A stretch of DNA of 64,000 nt from Euptelea pleiosperma (Eukaryota; Streptophyta; Magnoliopsida; Ranunculales; Eupteleaceae), in assembly GCA_035048495.1 (NCBI GenBank), contig CM068553.1, forward strand, positions 4,333,259 to 4,397,258, written 5' to 3'. The position numbers and the translations under genes are program-made. Under the pieces are notes generated by a model. The model was given only the letters and a program-made list of their open reading frames with translations, was not told the DNA's origin and made no database searches. Shown piece after piece: positions 56,972-64,000 of the stretch (position 1 is its first letter; every line of letters starts with the position of its first letter).

Positions 56972-57300
56972 CTAGGGGGATGCCACGTTTACGCGTGGCA
57001 GGTTCTTAGTGACCACTGACTGTATAGATGTTTGGGCCATCCCTAGTTGGACCTACATACCAGAATTCATCAAGATTAGTAATTTCTATTTGTTGGATTA
57101 TAACTTTTTTCATGGTTTATTGTTAAGTGTGGATTTTTAGTAGTATTTGGGGTACTCAGATTCAAAGGTTAGAAATCACTAATCACACCAATCTTTGTTA
57201 CGTAAGTCCATCTAGGGATGGGCCAAACATCCATATGATCAATACCCTCTAATAGTCTGTCACATGATAGACACTATGGATCCGTCATCAACTTTGATGA
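56972..57300 (-). mobile_element. Helitron-like 3' end with strong hairpin
   Basis: CTAG at 56,972-56,975 is followed by the 7-bp hairpin TGCCACG-TTTACG-CGTGGCA (56,981-57,000), in the order expected for a - strand Helitron end. Foldback core follows. The other end was not found. Confidence 0.4.
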
Positions 57301-57631
57301 TTGACACCATCATCAAGTTTTTCTAGAGACAGAGTTTAGCGTTGAGATTGAAATGTGAAAATGTTAATTTAAAAAATTTAAGGGTTATAATAGGATTAAG
57401 AAATTTTTTTATTTTTTAAATAAGAGATTAGCATTGAATGAGTTGTAGGTATCATGTACTTATATAGGGTCGAGCTTTGATAGCAAAAGACAGAAGAGCC
57501 CCTTCTATGCGAATAGTTAAGAACACAAAAACAAAAAAAGGGTTACTTTTGGGATGTTTGAGTTTAGCGTGAGGCACGCATCAACGGCCTTCGTCCATTT
57601 ATAAGTAGAATAGATAAGCATCAACCCTCTA

Positions 57632-57719
57632 AGACTCAATTTTCTCTGTTATTTTGGGATTATCTGCAACCTTTCAGACTCAATTTTCTCTGTTATTTTG
57701 GGATTATCTGCAACCTTTC
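57632..57719. repeat. 44-bp tandem duplication
   Basis: Two identical units starting AGACTCAATTTTCTCTG in or just before the leader of the RRM gene. Confidence 0.93.
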
Positions 57720-58698
57720 AGCCATCGGTGAGAACTCGTCATCAGCGTGAGTTCGCTTCTGCGTCGTTAAACGTAAGTCGTATTAAGCCTCTCGACCCGA
57801 TTTCTCGCTTTCATTTTGATTTCTAGGGTTTCTCTGATCAAAATCCTTAGGTTTTAGGTTTTCGTTCTCTGCAACATGTTTCGAGGAGCAGTTTATTTTG
57901 AAGATGATGTAAAGAGGACTATTATGAGATTCATGTTTGCATAATTTCTTTCCCGAAGTTTGAAAAGTTGAGATTTTTCTACCCAAAATTTTAATTTATC
58001 TTTATTTTCTCCAAATCCGCTAGATTTTTCAAAACATACACACATACATTCTAAATCGTTCATACATAACTACATACATGTCGCCGTGATTTGCAACGAA
58101 TGAAGATTGAAGGAACGATCTTGTTTGTTTTCTTAATAACACACTACGAATAGTGGGATTTGCCCAATTTTCAATTGTGAAGATTCTCTCTTCCGTTAAG
58201 ACAAAATGAAAGATTGATTGTAAATTATAACTCTGTAAGAGAGATTTGCTCAAAAAGAGTAGTTGAGAGTCTTGAGACAATGATTAAAAACAGAGATTGT
58301 CTTTTAATGAAGGCATGGGGGAATTTAAGTCTCAATTCTTTTGAAGCTTAGAGTGATAAGAACTTATTCTTCACTTTGGGTTAGTGTTGGAGGAATATTT
58401 AATGATGCTGTTGCATCATATCTTATCTGTTGTTTCTTTGAATCAGTGCACTTTAGTCATTTCATCATTATCATCGTCGTCGTCGTCTTAATTTCTTTTA
58501 TAATGCTGTTCATATCTAACGCTCGAGTATGAAGAACATTTTGCCAGGTGAAGGAGCAAGGCACTTACTACCCTTGGAAATTCTGGTAAAATGCAGGTCA
58601 GCAAAGTGCATGCAGATGGCGATGTACTGAACTCCAAGACTTCTTTGTGATCATTGGCACAAACTCCCATTGTGACACTATAATCCCTTTGTTGTATC

Positions 58699-59943
58699 AT
58701 GGTAAGATTCATGTAGAACGGCAGAATTGCTCTCTCTGTCTCTTTCTAGGTGTAGTAGTTAGTGAGTGAAACGGGTTCTGACCCAGGTCTGTGGTATCAA
58801 TTCTGGGAGGATGTTCTTTGTTTTCTCTCATGTTTCTGTCATTTTTTTCTCTAAATCCCACAACTCTTATGTTGAACAGTGCTTAAGTGAATTTTGCTTT
58901 GCCTTTTAGGGGATCGAAGGTTGTAGTGTTTCCTGTTTATAACTTACTCTTCAGATCACATCTGCTTATAAAATGTATCTCTTGGTTCTTGCAACACTCT
59001 CTAGGAGGCATAGAGACCTTTGGCAGCTCACACACCTGTAGAAATTGTATCTGTTATATTGTGTATCTCGGCACACTGAACATTGACGCAATCTCATGTG
59101 ATTACGGAGCACAGGAGTCTCGCAGTCTGGTCGATGAACAGTGTGAAGGAAGGCTGTACATTGGTAACCTTGATCAGAGAATAACAGAGTAAGTTTAAGG
59201 GAATTGATTTTTTTTCCAGTTTAACTTTTTACTTCTTCCAGTCAACAATGTTTTTTTTTTGCATTTAACAGAAATTCCCCTCTAATAAAGCTGTCCTTAT
59301 GTGTCTTTTAAAAAATCAAATGTGAAGTGAGAGCGACATTTCTGTCAAATTTGAAAAATGTTGACTGGAAGATGTAAAACGTTCACGGGCAAAATCAATT
59401 CTCAAGTCTAATCCCATTGAAAATTAGAATTCCATACTTCCTGTTGCTGCCTCACCAAAACCTTCTAAATTTTAGGGCTCTCTTGATCAAGATGTTTTCT
59501 CCTTTCGGAAAGATTGTGTCTGAGGACTTTTTATGGCACACTCGAGGCCCAAAACGCGGAGAGCCACGTGGTTTTGCTTTTATCCAGTTTAGTACTAGAG
59601 AGGTAAGTTACCCAGCTCTGATTTCTTTGTTCTAAGGCAATACCTCATTTCCAGCATTGAAGTGAGCATGCAGGAAGCTAAACTGGCGAAGGAGAAGATG
59701 AACGGAAGATTGGCTTGTGGGCGCCCATTGGTTGTCCGCTTTGCTAGTGAGAAGTACTTGGTAGAAGCAGCAGCAAATCCTCCCAGAGCGGTTGGCGAGG
59801 CAAGCAAATCTAGTCTTGCGGGTAGCTCTTCAGGACAAATGAGCCGGAGTGCTAAAATAGCTGCAATAAAGAACAAACTGAAAGCCATTGAAGAAGAGAA
59901 CTGTAGTTCAAAGAAGCCAAGGCAAGGTGACAGCATCACTTGA
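58699..59943 (+). CDS. RBM18-like RNA-binding protein (one RRM), about 157 aa
   Basis: Proposed exons: ATG 58,699-58,701, then 59,115-59,188, 59,476-59,602 and 59,674-59,943, with leader exons ending at 57,772 and starting at 58,548. The RRM has RNP2 LYIGNL and RNP1 RGFAFIQF and includes ALLIKMFSPFGKIVSEDFLW and HTRGPKRGEPRG. After it come GRPLVVRFASEKYLVEA and a helix RSAKIAAIKNKLKAIEEE. This matches plant 'probable RNA-binding protein 18'. The first exon junction is the weak part: ATG lies directly at a donor (ATG|GTAAGA) and would give MESRSLVDEQ. An alternative is an in-frame start at 58,887 without a splice. The last three exons are solid. RNA targets are unknown. Confidence 0.87.
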
Positions 59944-59959
59944 TTGATTGCTACTGTTT

Positions 59960-60520
59960 GTAAGTGGAAACATTGCGCACTCAAATCCATCAAGAATCAT
60001 CAACAGGTTATCACTTGATTTCCAGGATTTGTGAGGAGTTAGCAGTGATGTTCAATCTGTAACTGGATTGTTTCTTGAATAACTATTTTGGTGACAGGTG
60101 GAAATTTGATAATGTACTTGAAAAAAAAAAAACAATGATCCAGTGCCGCCTGCATAGGAAGAATGTGATTCATGGTGTTCAACATGCTCAATAATGTGCT
60201 CAACTGATGAGGATGAATCAGGATGCAGGAAAGGTACAATACATTCTAGGTTATAAGCATGACTTGGACAAGGGCATTATACCGGATGGATGGCCTGGTA
60301 GCTCCAGAAAAATCCTTTGCCTACTTAGATTTGGTTCATATGGTAAAAATCTATTCTTTTGAGTCTTTTTTGGAAAATTTGGCTGTGTTGATCACACATC
60401 AAATTTGAAGTCTTGCCAATCATGAACCGTCATATGTAGATTGCCACGGCAGTTTTGTGGTAGTTCCCCTTTTTCCATGCATATGTAGCCAGCCGCCTCT
60501 GATTGGCAACACTTCAAATA
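59960..60520. other. 3' flank of the RRM gene
   Basis: Probable 3'UTR and spacer with an A run at 60,120. No other gene seen. Confidence 0.4.
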
Positions 60521-60529
60521 TTAATAGTG

Positions 60530-60740
60530 TCAACACGGTTTATAACGTAACGGGCTTTGGGCGTTACCGTTTTAACGGCCCTTAAATTCGTTAAAACAGT
60601 GATATTTTAAACAATGATGCATACTACTTTTTGCAGCTTAACAAATTTAAAATGATTATGATTATGGTCATAACAGTAATGCCACCTAACCATTGTGCCA
60701 TTACGAAGGTCGCTTAAACCTTGATCATGGTTTAGTCTAA
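60530..60740. repeat. hAT MITE relic
   Basis: CGTAACGGGCTTTGGGCGTT and CCGTTTTAACGGCCC motifs, then TTAAACCTTGATCATGG. Ends decayed. Confidence 0.45.
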
Positions 60741-60819
60741 GGACTTAACAATAAGCTACAATTAGGGACGCATTCTATGAGGCAGGATTTGGTATCAGAA
60801 TTTTGATGCAGTAGTTGGG

Positions 60820-61080
60820 CTCATTCCCCTCTGAATGTTTGCCCCACACCTTAGTGGACCTATACCAAAAATCAGCGGGATTGGTGATTTCTAGACGTAG
60901 GATTTGAGCACTTTTTCATCATGGGCTTCATGAACAGGTCTATAGGTTGATTCCGAGCCCAAATAAAAAAGTGCTCAAATCCAGTGGCTAGAAATAATCC
61001 AATGGCTAGAAATCACCAATCACACTGATTTTGATGTGTAGTAAGGTGTGGTCCAAACATTCGTTGGGCCTGTGGGCCTG
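60820..61080. repeat. Foldback core copy
   Basis: AAAAATCAGCGGGATTGG, inverted 'gggcttcatgaacaggt' and 'gtagtaaggtgtggtcc' pieces. Divergent subfamily also seen at 31,850 and 35,860. Confidence 0.45.
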
Positions 61081-61094
61081 AAAGAGTACTATGT

Positions 61095-61440
61095 GACAAT
61101 GAGGGGCTTATTACACCAACCAGCGTTTCCAAATTTTGGCTGCAAAAAAGAATCTTCTTCATGTTTGAAGATAGAGACACCTTCAAAAAGTGTTGAACTC
61201 CAACCCTCCTATCTCCAAAAAAAGCATCTTTGGAGTTAAAAAGGATACATGAGGTATTTAAAAATGATATAAAAGGAATTAAATTTATTGAAAAGATTAG
61301 TAAAATGGTAAAAATGAAAATTCAAAAAAGCAAAAAAGTAGACCTCCATATTTGGAGCTAGAGAATAGAGATCTCCATATTTAGAGTCAGAAATAGTGAT
61401 AGAGGGCCTTGGAGCTGAATGTAGAGATGGGTTGGACTTG
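61095..61440. repeat. MITE related to the one at 11,027
   Basis: Shares AGTGTTGAACTCCAA, GGTATTTAAAAAT and TTGGAG pieces with the element at 11,027-11,357, but the terminal AGCATCTCC repeats are mutated. Confidence 0.45.
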
Positions 61441-62049
61441 CTCCATCAAACAGGCTGGCCCACAAGAGATATTGGGTCTGAATTTGAATTGTACAAGTGG
61501 GGCCTAGTTCTCAAGCCTATTCAACACTTAAGAAATCCAAGCCTAGGCCTGGACAATCCTATCCAGAGGAAGAACGGTTATCATACTGCATTTGAAAAAA
61601 TTTCATCCAAATGACTACTGGTTCTTCTCAATCAATTCGTTTCCATCTTTTGAATGGAGTAAAACTCGTCTAATAATTTTCCATTTCGTCATGTGCAAAT
61701 GCACAAAGGAATAAACTATTTAGGGCTGCAACTTGGGCGAGTTGGGCTTGGGTTGGGTTCTGTAGTAATACTTGTGCTTGGGTTGGATTGGTAGTACTTG
61801 TGCTCGACCATGATTTCACGAATCCAAAGGTAGTTTTGCTTTGGCAAAAAGTGAAAAAATGAATGCCAGCTCAACGCTATCAACCACCCTTGGATTCTTG
61901 GAATCCACGCCCGAGAACACAAGTGGTTGGAATCCACTCCTGAGAACATTAATGTAAAGATAAGTTAGAAAAGACGAGTCCCCTCAGGCCGAAACACTCG
62001 TCTCCATTTCTCTCCTCTCCATCTCTCCCTCTCGCTCCTCTGTGTTTCT

Positions 62050-63095
62050 TAGGACTAGCAATGGATCGGATCAAACCCGATATCCGATCCGATCTGATCT
62101 AAAAAAATTGGGTATGGAATTTTATTTTTCGTTATTGGATCAGTGTCGAATCACAGATTGTCGATCTAATCGGAGATCGGATCGACTTTGTTCGATCCGA
62201 TATCTATATTATATATAATATATATTATATTAATTACATATATGTATTTAAATATTTGCCTAATGTGATTATACATATATATACATCTATATAACAAAAC
62301 AGGGAAGTTGTCTCCCCACTTATACCCCCTCTTATCTATTTAGACAAAGAAGGGCTGAGATCTTATCTCCCAAATAGATGGTGGATCTCAGCCATTCACA
62401 CCCAATTTTGACAAACGCTTTGTTGGAGAGTGTTGTGGGCACGGGCTACCCACTATCTATATAACAAGTGACAGTGGTTGTCTTATACCCATCTTATCTT
62501 ATATGGCTTCAATAATGAGTGGCTGAGATCCACTATGCTTCATATCGATGGCTGAGATTAACTCCCACCCGATTTTGACAAACACTTTGTCGGAAAGTAC
62601 CGCGGGCACGGGCCACCCACGCATATAACAAGACAACTCAGTTGTATTCTCTTATCTTATCCATCCATCTAATGTGGACGGTTAGATAAAGAGTGGTTGA
62701 GATCAAATCCATCGATCTAATGTGGACGGTTAGATTTCAGCCACTCAATCTGCCTCATTTGACCTCAATTTATTCAAAATTTGAATTTCAACACCGTTAT
62801 TTTTTGTTATTTCTGTTATTTTTCCATTTCTCCCTCTGTGCGTTACAATCCGTTATAATGGAAAAAACAGTAACACCCCAGTTCGTTATACCGTTTGAGT
62901 GCCGAAGACACCCAATTTTTGCGAACGCTTTTGTCGGAGAGTGCCGTGGGCATGGGCCATTTACTAGTTATATACATATGGGATCGGTTCCGGAACTGAA
63001 TTTTATTGATTCAATCGGGTCTGAATCGGGTATGGATCAATTGGATTTCTTATCGGATCGGTACCCAACTCGAACCCGATCCATTGTCAGCCCTA
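62050..63095. mobile_element. hAT-type element with Helitrons inside
   Basis: TAGGACTAGCAATGGATCGG to GATCCATTGTCAGCCCTA with flanks GTGTTTCT and ATGTTTCT (7 of 8). GGATCGGATC-like motifs are inverted at both sides. About 680 bp of its middle are a later Helitron cluster. Confidence 0.75.
62286..62967 (+). mobile_element. Head-to-tail cluster of short Helitrons
   Basis: Repeated starts A|TCTATATAACAA at 62,286 and 62,456 (and a decayed ATATAACAAGAC at about 62,624). Repeated ends with a hairpin of the GTGCCGTGGGCA type before CACTAT, CCCACG or finally TTTACTAG|T at 62,967. A hAT ATAACGG fragment lies at 62,790-62,895. Confidence 0.65.
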
Positions 63096-63276
63096 ATGTT
63101 TCTCTCTCGTATCTCTCCCTACTTGTAGGTCCCTCCCTCCCTCTTTCTCTCACCTATCTGACTAACTCGATTGGGTTGGGGTCCGGAGTATAAATACGGA
63201 CCTTGGGTTGGACTCGGGTTCGGGTTGGATGGTAAAGGTCGGGTTCTCGCCCAAGTTGCGGCCCCCCAAATCCCAA

Positions 63277-63449
63277 TGCTTCTGTCACAATCGAATTGCA
63301 AATCACACAATCACAGCCAATGAGTTGTCGGCACGTACATCTAATCGCAAAGCACATGGGTACGTTGCAAAAAGCACTTGTGTACTTGCCGAGAACTCAT
63401 TGGCTTGTGATTGTGTGATTTACAATTTCGTGTGATAGAAGTTTTACTC
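63277..63449. mobile_element. Foldback MITE, second copy of the 10,605 element
   Basis: GCTTCTGTCACAATCG to GTGATAGAAGTTTTACTC; palindrome with GTTGTCGGCACGTACA and CTTGCCGAGAACTCATTGG. The left terminal GAGTAAAA is missing. It ends 134 bases before the start codon of the DUF819 gene. Confidence 0.8.
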
Positions 63450-63494
63450 TCAACTGGATAGTCCAAAAAAGGTTTCTTCATTATTTTAATGATT

Positions 63495-63498
<4 letters not shown>

Positions 63499-63527
<29 letters not shown>
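63499..63527. repeat. (CT)n tract in leader
   Basis: About 14 CT units within the expected leader of the DUF819 gene, a usual place for plant pyrimidine tracts. Confidence 0.9.
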
Positions 63528-63529
<2 letters not shown>

Positions 63530-63583
63530 CAAGGCCGGACTTGAGATTCCAGACCAGAGCAATGTGAGAGAGCGCAACGACTA

Positions 63584-64000
63584 ATGGCGTCGCTTTTGTC
63601 GTCTCGCTACACTACTCGCTCTCCCTCTCCATTACCCACCTTGTGGAGATCAACCCACTGTTCCCGCCGTAGTCTTCCAACGGTCTTAACGACCACAACC
63701 ACCTTTTCTGTCTCACGACAACCATGTCTACGTAACAAAAACCGCCTCTTACTTCTTCTCCCCAAGGACACCAACTCCAATCGATCTGTAAAGACCAGAG
63801 CTCACTTGAACTTCCCTCTCATTTCTCCTCAAGATCAATGGGGAACATGGACTGCGCTCTTCGCCACCGGCGCTTTCGGTATCTGGTAATTTCTTTCAAC
63901 ATCGATAACTGATGCGAATTTTGTCTCCAATTAGGAATTTTGTATTTTCAATTTGTTGATTCTCTTTAAATTGTTTGGTTTTGGAATCCAAGGTCGGAGA
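63584..64000 (+). CDS. Chloroplast DUF819 (YjcL-like) membrane protein, N-terminal part
   Basis: Exon 1 is 63,584-63,885 and exon 2 starts at 63,993; the junction gives Trp then SE (ATCTG|G TCG GAG). The first 70 residues are Ser/Thr/Arg-rich and poor in acids (MASLLSSRYTTRSPSP), as for a chloroplast transit peptide. Then comes the family start FPLISPQDQWGTWTALFATGAFGIW. In full-length relatives about ten membrane spans follow. The molecular role of plant DUF819 proteins is not established; they are probably inner-envelope or thylakoid transporters. The gene continues beyond the window. Confidence 0.88.

Larger units (their letters stand above)
61721..63268. mobile_element. Outer hAT-like element (candidate)
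   Basis: AGGGCTGCAACTTGGGCGAG on the left and CTCGCCCAAGTTGCGGCCCC on the right are inverted repeats. The younger hAT element at 62,050 lies inside. No flanking duplication found. Confidence 0.45.

Overview
This window is nuclear DNA from a flowering plant. It has intron-split genes with GT-AG junctions, plant-specific families (a malectin-type CrRLK1L receptor kinase, a chloroplast DUF819 protein, a PPR remnant), AT-rich spacers and a dense population of plant transposons. The repeat landscape and gene style would suit a magnoliid such as a Lauraceae relative, but that placement is only a guess. The sequence is roughly three quarters repeats and spacer, with short gene islands.

Layout. 1-7,650: a PPR remnant, a GA microsatellite, then nested mobile elements (Helitron-like, hAT and Mutator-like foldback MITEs). 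7,700-9,950: a gene of unknown function on the + strand with a 5'UTR intron, a 52-codon upstream ORF and a 213-aa coiled-coil protein. 10,600-13,750: a small foldback MITE, a second MITE and a dead LINE on the - strand. 14,420-14,740: a candidate 74-aa gene on the + strand, convergent with a four-exon PPPDE/DeSI-like cysteine isopeptidase gene (- strand, 14,931-25,044). The first intron of that gene (6.2 kb) holds Copia, LINE and hAT remains. 25,260-33,700: an accessory block of foldback MITEs, small Helitrons, a tandem 211-bp array and a SINE. 34,092-38,284: a three-exon DUF604/GT31 glycosyltransferase. 40,303-47,644: two tail-to-tail CrRLK1L genes, one decayed and without a kinase domain (+), one nearly intact apart from a 1-bp frameshift (-). 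48,360-57,600: a LINE scrap, two SINEs with clear target-site duplications, hAT and Mutator MITEs. 57,700-60,100: an RBM18-like RRM protein gene (+). 60,500-63,450: nested hAT and Helitron elements. 63,584-end: the first exons of a chloroplast-targeted DUF819 membrane protein (+), cut by the window edge.

The strongest signals outside the genes are the mobile elements. One hAT MITE group (terminal CAAGGTTTAAA, 8-bp target duplications, several perfect) carries at least two unrelated internal modules. A second group of long palindromic elements (9-bp target duplications, terminal GAGTAAAACTT or ATGTAACAAGG) shares one recurring core and carries a G-box/ABRE-like CCACGTGGC near each end in many copies. 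No operon-like or pathway cluster is evident. The protein genes look like unrelated housekeeping and signalling genes, although the CrRLK1L and DUF819 neighbours may reflect ancient microsynteny.
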